A DNA stretch of 64,000 nt from Actinomycetospora corticicola (GTDB taxonomy: Bacteria > Actinomycetota > Actinomycetes > Mycobacteriales > Pseudonocardiaceae). Positions 17,347 through 26,269 of this stretch are shown piece by piece. Made by a program: the position numbers and the translations under genes. The stretch covers positions 5,704,001-5,768,000 of the forward strand of contig NZ_JACCBN010000001.1 in assembly GCF_013409505.1 (NCBI RefSeq), read 5' to 3'. The notes under the pieces were generated by a model. The model saw only the letters and a program-made list of their open reading frames with translations, made no database searches and was not told the origin of the DNA. Position 1 is the first letter of the stretch; each line of letters begins with the position of its first letter.

Positions 17347-17465
17347 CCGACCCGCCGTCGGGACAGGGCTGCCGGGCCGGCACCGACCCGGCGTCGGGAA
17401 GAGGCTGCCAGGATCGGAACGAACGACCCGTTCGTGGCCTCTCGCTGCACGAACGGCCCGTTCGT
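17347..17465. repeat. Convergent intergenic region with direct repeats and two palindromes
   Basis: Two near-identical 17-base palindromes (ACGAACG-n3-CGTTCGT) lie at 17419-17435 and 17449-17465. They are 30 bases apart and able to pair with each other as a larger hairpin. Upstream, a stretch of about 29 bases at 17347-17375 (CGACCCGCCGTCGGGA...GCTGCC) is repeated imperfectly at 17386-17414. The position between convergent stops fits a bidirectional terminator. Confidence 0.6.
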
Positions 17466-17470
17466 CCCGG

Positions 17471-17782
17471 TCACGGCGCCGGCTCCGGCTCCGGCTCCTC
17501 GAACACGTGTCGCTGGTCCTTCGCCGCCCGCGCGTCGACGACGACCACACCCTCGGCGGTCAGGCGGCGGATCTGCTCGACGGCGATGTGCGGGGCCGGC
17601 GTCCCGGTGGTGCGCAGCACCCGGTGCCAGGGCACGTCCGCGCCGTCCTCGCGCAGCACCGTGCCGACCACCCGCGCCGAGCGCTCGCCCGCCACCGCGG
17701 CGACGTCGCCGTAGCTGCACCACGTGCCCGCCGGGATCGACGCGACGACCGCCCGGATCCGCTCGTGCCGTTCCTCGTCCAC
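17471..17782 (-). CDS. Alkyltransferase-like (ATL/MGMT-family) DNA-binding protein
   Basis: 103-aa protein with the fold of the O6-alkylguanine transferase C-terminal domain (IRAVVASIPAGTWCSYGDVA, RVVGTVLREDG). The active-site PCHR motif is replaced by PWHRVL, with Trp at residue 52. Such ATL proteins bind O6-alkylguanine and hand lesions to nucleotide excision repair rather than removing the alkyl group. Start GTG 17782; a longer frame to 18109 would overlap the DoxX-like gene. The C-terminus is an acidic EPEPEPAP tail. Confidence 0.88.
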   Translation of the reverse strand: MDEERHERIRAVVASIPAGTWCSYGDVAAVAGERSARVVGTVLREDGADVPWHRVLRTTGTPAPHIAVEQIRRLTAEGVVVVDARAAKDQRHVFEEPEPEPAP

Positions 17783-17827
17783 GGCACCGGAGTGTGCTCC
17801 GCCGGGTCCGGGGGGCACCCGGGGCCC

Positions 17828-18223
17828 ATGACGACGACGCCCCTGCAGGACCTCGCCCGCGTGGGCCTCGGCACCTTCCTCGTCGGGGCCGGGCTCTCCC
17901 ACCTCACGGTCGCGCGCGAGGGCTTCCGGGCCCAGGTGCCGCCCTGGGTGCCGATCGACGTGGACGACACGGTGGTCATCTCGGGGTGCGCCGAGGTCGC
18001 GCTCGGCACCGCGCTCGTCGCGTTCCCGAAGGAGCGGGTGAAGATCGGGACGATCGCCGCCCTCTTCTTCACCGCGGTGTTCCCCGGGAACATCGCGCAG
18101 TGGCGCCACCGTCGCGACGGCCTGGGGCTGAACTCCGACCGGATGCGGTTCCTGCGGTTGTTCGCCCAGCCCGTCCCGATCGCGGTGGCGCTGTGGTCGA
18201 CCGGCGTGGTCCCGCGGCGGTGA
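17828..18223 (+). CDS. DoxX-like small membrane protein
   Basis: 131-aa protein with four hydrophobic segments (about 8-25, 50-66, 76-92, 112-128). The conserved motifs VPPWVP after TM1, a TM2 segment with Glu (CAEVALGTALV) and VFPGNIAQW in TM3 place it in the DoxX-like group. It has the same length and motif layout as the paralogue at 30340-30735 on the other strand (VPPWIP, VFPANVQMAW). Function not established; DoxX proteins are linked to redox processes at the membrane. Confidence 0.8.
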   Translation: MTTTPLQDLARVGLGTFLVGAGLSHLTVAREGFRAQVPPWVPIDVDDTVVISGCAEVALGTALVAFPKERVKIGTIAALFFTAVFPGNIAQWRHRRDGLGLNSDRMRFLRLFAQPVPIAVALWSTGVVPRR

Positions 18224-18226
18224 GGG

Positions 18227-19273
18227 TCAGACCCGGCGGGCGTAGGCGTCGATGAAGCAGTAGACGCCGTAGGCGGCGAGGCCCCCGCTGACCCCGACCA
18301 TCGCGACGACCCCGAAGGGGCCCGCACCCTCGATGAACCACATCGCCTGGGTGAAGCCCCCGGAACGATGGGCGTCACCGGTGATCGCCGCGACGGCGAA
18401 GAGGATCCCGACCGATCCGGTGAGGGTGGCCCGGGCGAGGTTGCCGTAGCTGCCCGCGATCACCGCGATCCGCCGCAGCCGGCGGGTCAGCCGCGCCGCG
18501 TGGAGGTCCCCGAGGTACGTGGCGTGCAGCCCGGTCCAGCACATCCCGCACGCCATCCCGAGCGCGACGGCCGCGGCCACCCCCACGACGATCCGGCCGC
18601 CGGGCAGCGCGAACAGGCTCGCGACCAGGTCGCTCACCCCGTGCGGCGCGGACGGCGCGGGCGGGCCGCCCGGGGGCGGTCCCCGGAACGGACCGATCGC
18701 GGGCTTGAACGCGAGCGACGCCATCGAGAACATGGCGATCGCCTTCCCTGCGGCCCCGCAGCGCTTGCGGAAGCGCTCGCCACCGGAGACCCAGCGGAAG
18801 CCGACCAGGGCCGCCCGCGTCTGCCACACCCCGAACGCGACCAGCCCCAGGATCGAGAGTCCGAGCAGCGCCGCACCCACCGGACCGATGCCCGCGATGA
18901 CGGCGATCGCGCCCTGCTGGTCGGCGTGCACCGTCGGACTGCCGCGCATGAGGACCACCGCGAGGCCGGCCAGCAGCAGGTGCAGGACGCCGTAGCTCAC
19001 GAGCCCGCCGCGGCCGAGCAGCTCGACGCCGTACGGCCCGGCGTCGCCCCGCGCGTCGGCCATCCCCGCGACCGCGCGGCGCAGCCGGGCCCGGCGGGTC
19101 GCGACCCCCACCGACGGCGCGTCGGCCGGCACGTCGGCCGGTGTCACGTCGGCCGGTGTCACGTCGACCGGTGTCACGTCGACCGGTGTCACGTCGACCG
19201 GGACCGGCGGCAGGACGCTGATCGTGGGACGCGGCGCGGCCGGCGCGCGGCGGCTTCGGACGAGGGGCGACAC
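18227..19273 (-). CDS. DUF1206 membrane protein with (VDVTP)n N-terminal repeat
   Basis: 348-aa integral membrane protein made of three repeated two-helix units, as in the DUF1206 family: LGRGGLVSYGVLHLLLAGLAV, AGKAIAMFSMASLAFKPAIG and SYGNLARATLTGSVGILFAVAA each begin a hairpin. The N-terminal about 70 residues are cytosolic and contain a proline-rich tandem repeat (VDVTP / ADVTP) coded by five near-identical 15-bp units. GTG 19273 with GGGAG just upstream is the chosen start; the frame continues upstream, but this would overlap the adnA start. An internal ATG after the repeats, near 19063, is possible. Function unknown. Confidence 0.7.
   Translation of the reverse strand: MSPLVRSRRAPAAPRPTISVLPPVPVDVTPVDVTPVDVTPADVTPADVPADAPSVGVATRRARLRRAVAGMADARGDAGPYGVELLGRGGLVSYGVLHLLLAGLAVVLMRGSPTVHADQQGAIAVIAGIGPVGAALLGLSILGLVAFGVWQTRAALVGFRWVSGGERFRKRCGAAGKAIAMFSMASLAFKPAIGPFRGPPPGGPPAPSAPHGVSDLVASLFALPGGRIVVGVAAAVALGMACGMCWTGLHATYLGDLHAARLTRRLRRIAVIAGSYGNLARATLTGSVGILFAVAAITGDAHRSGGFTQAMWFIEGAGPFGVVAMVGVSGGLAAYGVYCFIDAYARRV
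19126..19200. repeat. 15-bp tandem repeat, about five units, in the DUF1206 gene
   Basis: Units GTGTCACGTCGACCG at 19156-19170, 19171-19185 and 19186-19200, preceded by a one-base variant (GGCCG) at 19141-19155 and a degenerate unit at 19126-19140. The period is a multiple of three, so copy-number changes would alter a VDVTP linker without breaking the frame. Confidence 0.9.
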
Positions 19274-19421
19274 GGTGCTCCCGGGCAGGACGACGGAGCG
19301 GCATCCCCGCGGGCCGCGTTGCCCGTCGAGTCCCCGCGGGGGCCGGGGACCACACGCGGGCGGACCTGAAGAAGTGCGCCCTCGTCCGAGGTTGTCGGGG
19401 GGGCGTGGTTCCCTCGGGGGC

Positions 19422-22400
19422 ATGACGGTGCAGGCGGCTCCGAGACTGCTGCGGTCGGCCACGCGGCTGCCCGCCGATCTCCTGCTCGACGACGGGTCTC
19501 GGCGGGTCCTGGAGCACGCCGCGGGCTTCCTGCGGGTCCTCGGTGGTCCCGGGACGGGGAAGACCACGCTGCTCGCGGAGCGCGTCGCGCGGCTGCTGCA
19601 CGCCGATCCCGACGCCGGGTCGCTCGTCCTGGTCGGGGACCGGCGGTCCGCCGCCGCGCTGCGCCAGCGGATCTCGGCCCGACGCCGGGTGCTCGCGGGC
19701 GAGGTGGGCGGCGGGCTGACCGCGGCACGGGAGCCGCTGGTGCGCAGCGTGCACTCCTACGCCTTCGCCGTGCTGCGCCGCCACGCCGCGCGGCAGGATC
19801 TGGCGCCGCCGCGCCTGCTGCCCGGCGCCCAGCAGGACGCCGTGGTGCGCGACCTGCTGGCCGGCGAGGCCGAGGGCCACGGCCGCGGCTCGGGGTGGCC
19901 GGCCCGGCTCACCCCCGCGCTGGAGGCGCCGGCGTTCGCCGCGGAGGTGCGGGACCTGCTGCTGCGCGCCGCCGAGCGCGGACTGGGCCCGCGGGAGCTG
20001 CGCGCGCTGGGCAAGGAGCACGACGTCGCGGTGTGGGTCGCCGCCGCCCGCTTCTACCAGTCCTACGAGGAGGTCACGCTGCTGCGCGCGGCGGCCGGGT
20101 CGGCGAACCCGCTGGCCTCGGCGCCGCCGCTGGACGCCGCCGAGCTCGTCGCGGCGGTGCTCGACGCCTTCGCGCAGGACCCGGGGCTCCTCGAGGCCGA
20201 GCGGGCGGCGGTGCGCCACCTCGTGGTGGACGACGCGCAGGACATGGACCCCCAGCAGTTCGAGCTCGCCCGGGTGCTCGGGCGCAGCGCCACGACGTTC
20301 CTGCTGGCCGGCGACCCCGACTCGTCGGTCCTCGGCTTCCGGGGCGCCGCCCCCGGCCTGCTGCGCGACGCCGATCCGGGCGGTGCGGCCACGGCGGTGC
20401 TGCACGTCGACCACCGCGGCACGCGCGCGGTGCGCGACGCCGTGGCGCGGGTGGTCGAGCCGCTGCGCGGCACCGGGCCGGCGCGCTCCCGCACCGGCCC
20501 GCCGGGCGAGGAGCCGGAGAGCGGCGCGGCCACCGTCTCGGTGTTCGCGACGCCGGGCCACCAGGCCGCGTGGGTGGCCGACACGCTGCGGCGGGCCCAC
20601 CTGATGGACGGGGTGCCGTGGTCGCGGCTCGCCGTGGTGGTCCGGTCGGTCCCGCTGTCGCTGCCGCCGCTGCGCCGCGCGCTGCTCGCCGCCGGGGTGC
20701 CGCTCGCCGTGCCCGCCGACGACACCCCGCTCGCCGCGCTGCCCGCCGTCGCGCCGCTGCTCACGCTCCTCCGTGCCGCCGCGGCGGCGGCCGTGGCCCC
20801 GCCCGCCGAGGCCCTCGACGCCGACACCGCCCTCGGGCTGCTCGTGTCCCCGCTGGGCGGCGCCGAGCCGCTCGGGCTCCGGCGGTTGCGGCGCGGGCTG
20901 CTCCGGCTGCACGAGGGCGGCGCGACCGGGGAGTCGCGGTCCAGCGACGAGCTGATCGTCGACGTCCTCGTCGACCACCTGGCGGGACGACCCGACCGGC
21001 TCGCCCTGCTGCCCGACACCGACGTGGGCCCGCTGCGGCGGATCGCCCGCCTCCTCGCCACGGCCGTCGACGCGATCCGGGCGGGGCAGAGCGTGCCCGA
21101 CGCGGTGTGGTCGGTGTGGTCGGCGAGCGGGCTGCAGCGGCGGTGGGTCGCGGTCAGCGAGCGCGGCGGGGTCGTCGGCGCCCAGGCCGACCGGGACCTC
21201 GACGCCGTCGTCGCCCTCGTCGAGCGCGCCGGCCGCTACGCCGAGGAGCTGCCCGGCGGCACGGTCGCGGGCTTCGTCGCGCAGGTCGACGAGCAGCGCA
21301 TCCGGAGCGACTCGCTGGCTCCCCGCGCCCCCGACGGCGAGGCGGTCGCCCTGCTCACCGCGCACGCGTCCCGCGGGCGGGAGTGGGACGTCGTGGTGGT
21401 GCCGGACGTCCAGGAGGGCGTGTGGCCCGACCTGCGGCGGCGCGGCACGCTGCTCGGCGTCGAGCGGATGATCGACGTCCTCGCCGGGGTGCCCGACGAC
21501 CCGGCGCTGTCCACCCGGGTCCCGCTGCTGGACGAGGAGCGCCGCCTCTTCGCCGTCGCGCTGTCCCGGGCGCGCCACGCCGTCCACGTCGGCGCGGTGG
21601 AGGCCGAGGACGTCACGCCGTCGCGCTTCCTCGACGACGTGGCCCCCGCGGCTCCGGCGGACGACACCCCCCGCGCCCGGGTGCGCCCGCGCCGGTCGCT
21701 GGTGCTCGCGGAGCTGGTGGGGGACCTGCGTCGGGCGGTGACCGACGCCGACACCGAGCCCGCGCGCCGGGACCGGGCGGCGGCGCACCTCGCCCGGCTC
21801 GCGGAGGCCGGGGTCCCGGGCGCCGATCCCGAGGAGTGGTACGGCCTGCTCGAGGTGTCCACCACCGAGCCGCTGCGCGAGGAGGGCACGCCGGTCACGG
21901 TGAGCCCGAGCGCGGTCGAGACGATCCTGACCTGCCCGTTGCGGTGGGCCCTGCAGGCGCACGGCGGGGACGACTCGGACTCCCTCGCCGCGGTCACCGG
22001 GTCCCTCGTGCACGCGCTCGTCCAGCGGGCGGCCGAGGGCGCGGGGGAGCGGGAGCTCGGCGAGGCGCTGGACGTCGCGTGGGCGTCGGTCGACGCCGGG
22101 GCGCCCTGGTTCTCCCGCCGCGAGCTCGCGAACTGCCGCTCGATGCTGCGCTCGTTCCTCGCCTGGCGGGAGTCCTCGCGGCGGGAGTTGACGGAGGTGG
22201 CGGTGGAGGAGTCGGTCGCCGCCCGGCTCGCCGAAGGGGTCGCGATGCGCGGTCGGGTCGACCGGCTCGAGGTGGACGACCGCGGTCGGCCGGTGATCGT
22301 CGACGTGAAGACCGGCAAGTCCCCGATCAGCGCGCCGGCCGCGCAGGAGCACCCGCAGCTCGCGGTCTACCAGCTCGCCGTGGCGCTCGGGGCGTTCGGC

Positions 22401-22670
22401 GAGGTCCTCGCCGGGCCCGCCGACTCCGCGGCCCGCACGGTGCCCGGTGGCGCCCGGTTGATCTACCTGCAGCGCGACGGGGCGGAGGCGAAGACGCGGG
22501 CGCAGCCTCCGCTCGACGCCGAGGGGGTCGAGCACTGGCGCGAGCAGGTCGCCACGGCGGCCCGGCTCACGGCGGGCCCGCGCTTCGTCGGGCAGGAGAA
22601 CGACGCGTGTCCGCGGTGTCCGGTGCGCACGGCCTGCCCCGTGCACACCTCGGGGAGGCAGGTGCCGTGA
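19422..22670 (+). CDS. adnA: AdnA, helicase-nuclease subunit of the AdnAB double-strand break resection motor
   Basis: 1082-aa UvrD/RecB-like protein. Walker A GGPGTGKTTLL is at 41-51, and motif II reads VVDDAQDMD near 269, weaker than the DEFQD norm, as in AdnA. The C-terminal PD-(D/E)XK nuclease has GRVDRLEVDD...VIVDVKTGK near 945-966. Four cysteines for an Fe-S cluster flank the nuclease: one in TCPLRW near 838 and three in ACPRCPVRTACP near 1063-1072. The length matches mycobacterial AdnA (about 1055). ATG 19422 is chosen because it follows the DUF1206 divergent start and begins the conserved region. The stop overlaps the adnB start. Confidence 0.92.
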   Translation: MTVQAAPRLLRSATRLPADLLLDDGSRRVLEHAAGFLRVLGGPGTGKTTLLAERVARLLHADPDAGSLVLVGDRRSAAALRQRISARRRVLAGEVGGGLTAAREPLVRSVHSYAFAVLRRHAARQDLAPPRLLPGAQQDAVVRDLLAGEAEGHGRGSGWPARLTPALEAPAFAAEVRDLLLRAAERGLGPRELRALGKEHDVAVWVAAARFYQSYEEVTLLRAAAGSANPLASAPPLDAAELVAAVLDAFAQDPGLLEAERAAVRHLVVDDAQDMDPQQFELARVLGRSATTFLLAGDPDSSVLGFRGAAPGLLRDADPGGAATAVLHVDHRGTRAVRDAVARVVEPLRGTGPARSRTGPPGEEPESGAATVSVFATPGHQAAWVADTLRRAHLMDGVPWSRLAVVVRSVPLSLPPLRRALLAAGVPLAVPADDTPLAALPAVAPLLTLLRAAAAAAVAPPAEALDADTALGLLVSPLGGAEPLGLRRLRRGLLRLHEGGATGESRSSDELIVDVLVDHLAGRPDRLALLPDTDVGPLRRIARLLATAVDAIRAGQSVPDAVWSVWSASGLQRRWVAVSERGGVVGAQADRDLDAVVALVERAGRYAEELPGGTVAGFVAQVDEQRIRSDSLAPRAPDGEAVALLTAHASRGREWDVVVVPDVQEGVWPDLRRRGTLLGVERMIDVLAGVPDDPALSTRVPLLDEERRLFAVALSRARHAVHVGAVEAEDVTPSRFLDDVAPAAPADDTPRARVRPRRSLVLAELVGDLRRAVTDADTEPARRDRAAAHLARLAEAGVPGADPEEWYGLLEVSTTEPLREEGTPVTVSPSAVETILTCPLRWALQAHGGDDSDSLAAVTGSLVHALVQRAAEGAGERELGEALDVAWASVDAGAPWFSRRELANCRSMLRSFLAWRESSRRELTEVAVEESVAARLAEGVAMRGRVDRLEVDDRGRPVIVDVKTGKSPISAPAAQEHPQLAVYQLAVALGAFGEVLAGPADSAARTVPGGARLIYLQRDGAEAKTRAQPPLDAEGVEHWREQVATAARLTAGPRFVGQENDACPRCPVRTACPVHTSGRQVP

Positions 22671-25600
22671 CGGGGCTGATGACGGGAGTGATCGACCCGG
22701 TCGAGCTGTCCGAGCGGCTCGGGCTGCGCCGACCCACCGACGAGCAGGCCGAGGTGATCGCGGCGCCGTTCGCGTCGGCGCTGGTCACCGCGGGTGCCGG
22801 GTCGGGGAAGACCGAGACGATGGCGGCCCGCGTGGTGTGGCTGGTGGCCAACGGCGTCGTCACCCCCGACCAGGTCCTGGGGCTGACGTTCACGCGCAAG
22901 GCCGCGGGCCAGCTCGCCGACCGCATCCGGAAGCGGCTGCGGCGCCTCGCGTCCGACCCGCTGCTCGACGAGATCGACCCGAGCGGGGAACGGCGCGTGC
23001 TGGTCCGCACCCTCGAACCGACGGTGTCGACCTACCACGCCTACGCGGGCCGGCTGCTCACCGAGCACGGGCTGCGGCTGCCCACCGACCCCGGGGCCCG
23101 GCTCCTGTCGCCCACCGCGTCGTGGCAGCTCGCGCACCGGGTGGTGTCGTCCTGGGCGCGGGACCTCGACACCGCGCTCGTCCCCACCACCGTGACGCAG
23201 TACGTGCTGGCGCTCGCCGGCGAGCTGGGGGAGCACCTCGCCGACCCCGAGGCCCTGCGGGCGCACACCGAGGCGCTCTGCCGCGTCATCGAGGCGACGC
23301 CGCCCGCCAAGCGGCAGAAGGCCGCGCTCCCGCAGACGCTGGTGAAGATCGTCGAGCGGCAGCGCTTCCGGGCGGCGCTGCTGCCCCTGGTCGCCGAGCT
23401 CGCCGCGCGCAAGCAGGCCGAGCGCTGCCTCGACTTCGCCGACCAGATGGCGGCCGCTGCGCGCCTGGCCGACGAGCACCCGGAGGTGGGGCAGGCCGAG
23501 CGCGGGATGTTCCGCGCCGTCCTGCTCGACGAGTACCAGGACACCGGGCACGCCCAGCGGATCATGCTGCGGGCGCTGTTCGCGGGGGACGAGACCACGG
23601 CGGTGACCGCGGTCGGCGACCCCTTCCAGTCGATCTACGGGTGGCGCGGGGCGAGCGCGGCGAACCTGCCGCGGTTCGTCACCGACTTCCCCCGGCCCGA
23701 CCCCGACGGCGAGTGGGTGGCCGCCCGGCGCTTCGGGCTCCTGACGAGCTTCCGCAACCCGCCCGAGGTGCTCGACCTGGCCAACGGCGTCGTCGAACCG
23801 CTGCGCGAGCCGCGGGCGCTCGACGGGGTGGGGGAGCTCCGGGCCTTCGCCGGGGCGCCGCCCGGGGACGTGCGGGTCGCCCTGCACCCCGACGTGCTCG
23901 CCGAGCGCGAGTGGCTCGCCGACGGGATCGCCGACCGCTGGCGGGCGGCGCTCGACGCGGGGGAGCCGGCGCCCACCAGCGCGGTGCTCGTCCGGCGCCG
24001 GGCGGACATGACCGAGATCGCCGCGGCGCTGCGGGCCCGGGGCCTGCCCGTCGAGGTCGTCGGCCTCGGCGGCCTGCTCGACGAGCCCGAGGTGCGCGAC
24101 CTGGTGTCGGCGCTGCGGCTCGTGGTCGACCCGCTCGCGGGCGGTGCGGCGGTCCGGCTGCTCACCGGCGCGCGGTGGCGGATCGGTGGGGCCGACCTCG
24201 CCGCGCTGTGGCGCCGGGCGCGGGAGCTGGCCGCCCCGCCGACCCCGCCCGACCTGCCGACCGCGGCCGCGCCCGACCCGATCGCCGACGCCCTGCCCGG
24301 CGAGCACGCCGAACGGGCCGGGCTGGTCGACGCGCTGGACGACCCCGGGCCGCCCGCCCGGTACTCGGCCGCGGGGCACGCCCGGATCACCCGGCTCGCC
24401 CGTGAGCTGGCCGGCCTGCGGCGGCGGGTCACCGCGCCCCTGGTCGACCTCGTCGCCGACGTCGAGCGGACCCTGCTGCTCGACGTCGAGGCGGTGGCCC
24501 GGCCCGGCGCGGTCGGGCGGGCCCACCTCGACGCGTTCGCCGACGTCGTGGCCGACTTCTCCGGCGGCGCGGCCGCCTCGGGCGGGACGGCCACGCCGAC
24601 GGCCCTGCTCGCCTACCTCGACGCGGCGGAGGACGCGGAGGACGGCCTGACCCCGGGCGAGGTCGACGTCGCGGCGGCGTCGGACCCGGCGCTGGGCGGC
24701 ACCCGCGTGCAGGTCCTCACGGTGCACGCCGCCAAGGGGCTGGAGTGGCAGGTCGTGGCGGTGCCGCACGTCTGCACCAAGGTGTTCCCGGGGCCGAAGC
24801 TCAGCGGGTCGTGGCTGACCACGATCCCGTCGCTGCCGGTCGACCTCCGCGGCGACCGCCCCGACCTGCCGACGCTCGACGTCGCGGGGGTCGCCGACCG
24901 CAAGGAGCTCACCGAGCGGCTCGACCGCCACGAGCAGGAGTTCGACGAGCGCCGCCTCGTCGAGGAGCGGCGGCTGTTCTACGTCGCGCTCACCCGGGCC
25001 GAGCGCACGCTGCTCGTCTCCGGCTACTGGTGGGGCGAGACGGGGAGCACGCCGCGGGGGCCGTCGGAGCTCCTGCAGGAGATCGGGACGCTCGCCCGCG
25101 CCGGCGGCGCGGTCGTGGACACCTGGGCCGACCCGCCGGAGGAGGGCGCGGAGAACCCGCTCGCGGAGACCGTCCGGGCGCAGGCCTGGCCGATCGACCC
25201 GCTGGCCGACCGGCGCAGCGCCGTCGAGGAGGGCGCGGCGCTGGTGCGGGCGGCCCGGGACCGGGCGGAGCCGGTCGAGGCGCCCGCCGGGGAGGCCGCA
25301 GGTGAGGTGGACCCCGACCCCGACGGCTGGGCCGGCGACGTCGAGGTGCTGCTCGCCGAGCGGGCCGCCACCCGGGAACGGCACGCGCGCGTCCTGCTGC
25401 CCCCGCAGCTCTCGGTGAGCCAGCTCGTCGACCTCGCCGCCGACCCGGACGCCCTCGCCCGGCGTCTGCGCCGCCCCGTCCCCCGTCCGCCCGACCCCCG
25501 CGCGCGTCGGGGCACGGAGTTCCACGCGTGGGTCGAGCGGTGGTTCGCCCGCACGGAGCTCCTCGAGTTCGACGAGCTCCCGGGCGCCGCGGACGAGTCG

Positions 25601-26110
25601 GCCGACGCCGACGCCGACGCGGCCGCCGACCTGGCGGTGTTGCAGGACCGCTTCAGTGCGAGCCGGTGGGCCACCCGCACCCCGGTCGCGGTGGAGGTGC
25701 CGTTCGAGACGGAGGTCGAGGGCACGCTGGTGCGCGGCCGCATCGACGCGGTCTTCACCGACCCCGACGGCGGCGCCACCGTGGTCGACTGGAAGACCGG
25801 CGCGCCGCCGGGGCCGGAGGCCATGCCCGCCCTGTCGGTGCAGCTCGCGGCCTACCGCCTGGCGTGGGCGGCACTCACCGACACGCCCGTCGAACGGGTC
25901 CGGGCCGCCCTGCACTACGTGCGGGAGGACCGCACGGTCACCCCCGCCGACCTGCTCGACGCCGCCGGTCTGCGGGCCCTCGTGGCGAGCGTGCCGGTGG
26001 AGGTGCGGGAGCCCGTCGGGGACGACGCCGTGCGCGGTGCCGACTTCACCGACGACGAGGCCGACCCCGACACCACCGGGTTCGACGACGGGGACCCCGA
26101 GGTGCGCTGA
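22667..26110 (+). CDS. adnB: AdnB, lead motor and nuclease subunit of AdnAB
   Basis: 1147-aa partner of AdnA. Walker A TAGAGSGKTET is at 41-51, motif Ia TFTRKAAGQLADRIRKRL, motif II LLDEYQDTGHAQ near 286, motif III GDPFQSIYGWRGA, and motifs [15 protein letters not shown] and FYVALTRAER. The C-terminal RecB-type nuclease has FHAWVERWF, GRIDAVFTD and VVDWKTG near 1038. The intact motor motifs fit the role of AdnB as the active translocase for end resection. GTG 22667 overlaps the adnA stop and has GGGGAGG at 22652-22658. The acidic C-terminal tail (TDDEADPDTTGFDDGDPE) is unusual. Confidence 0.93.
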   Translation: MTGLMTGVIDPVELSERLGLRRPTDEQAEVIAAPFASALVTAGAGSGKTETMAARVVWLVANGVVTPDQVLGLTFTRKAAGQLADRIRKRLRRLASDPLLDEIDPSGERRVLVRTLEPTVSTYHAYAGRLLTEHGLRLPTDPGARLLSPTASWQLAHRVVSSWARDLDTALVPTTVTQYVLALAGELGEHLADPEALRAHTEALCRVIEATPPAKRQKAALPQTLVKIVERQRFRAALLPLVAELAARKQAERCLDFADQMAAAARLADEHPEVGQAERGMFRAVLLDEYQDTGHAQRIMLRALFAGDETTAVTAVGDPFQSIYGWRGASAANLPRFVTDFPRPDPDGEWVAARRFGLLTSFRNPPEVLDLANGVVEPLREPRALDGVGELRAFAGAPPGDVRVALHPDVLAEREWLADGIADRWRAALDAGEPAPTSAVLVRRRADMTEIAAALRARGLPVEVVGLGGLLDEPEVRDLVSALRLVVDPLAGGAAVRLLTGARWRIGGADLAALWRRARELAAPPTPPDLPTAAAPDPIADALPGEHAERAGLVDALDDPGPPARYSAAGHARITRLARELAGLRRRVTAPLVDLVADVERTLLLDVEAVARPGAVGRAHLDAFADVVADFSGGAAASGGTATPTALLAYLDAAEDAEDGLTPGEVDVAAASDPALGGTRVQVLTVHAAKGLEWQVVAVPHVCTKVFPGPKLSGSWLTTIPSLPVDLRGDRPDLPTLDVAGVADRKELTERLDRHEQEFDERRLVEERRLFYVALTRAERTLLVSGYWWGETGSTPRGPSELLQEIGTLARAGGAVVDTWADPPEEGAENPLAETVRAQAWPIDPLADRRSAVEEGAALVRAARDRAEPVEAPAGEAAGEVDPDPDGWAGDVEVLLAERAATRERHARVLLPPQLSVSQLVDLAADPDALARRLRRPVPRPPDPRARRGTEFHAWVERWFARTELLEFDELPGAADESADADADAAADLAVLQDRFSASRWATRTPVAVEVPFETEVEGTLVRGRIDAVFTDPDGGATVVDWKTGAPPGPEAMPALSVQLAAYRLAWAALTDTPVERVRAALHYVREDRTVTPADLLDAAGLRALVASVPVEVREPVGDDAVRGADFTDDEADPDTTGFDDGDPEVR

Positions 26111-26119
26111 CCGCCCCCG

Positions 26120-26181
26120 CCGCGAGGTTCACGTCAGGCAGCCCGTCGGGCTGCCGGCCCTGCCTCCTGTGACCCTCGCGG
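26120..26181. terminator. Nested hairpin after adnAB
   Basis: The inner perfect stem GGCAGCCC (26137-26144) / GGGCTGCC (26148-26155) is enclosed by CCGCGAGG (26120-26127) / CCTCGCGG (26174-26181). It begins 10 bases after the adnB stop. A terminator is likely, although no T-run follows. Confidence 0.6.
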
Positions 26182-26269
26182 CGAGGATGCCGGGCCGCTC
26201 GCGGCGGGCGGGGGTCGGGTCAGCGCCCGCTCCTGGCGACCACGGCCCAGCGAGGGGGATGATCGGGGC

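Noticed and set aside
18375-22646. A 1423-codon minus-strand frame
   Set aside because: Runs antisense through adnA and in another frame through the DUF1206 gene; the true proteins are clear in the other frames.
22463-25915. A 1150-codon minus-strand frame opposite adnB
   Set aside because: Antisense shadow with low-complexity Arg/Gly/His composition; adnB carries all helicase motifs on the + strand.
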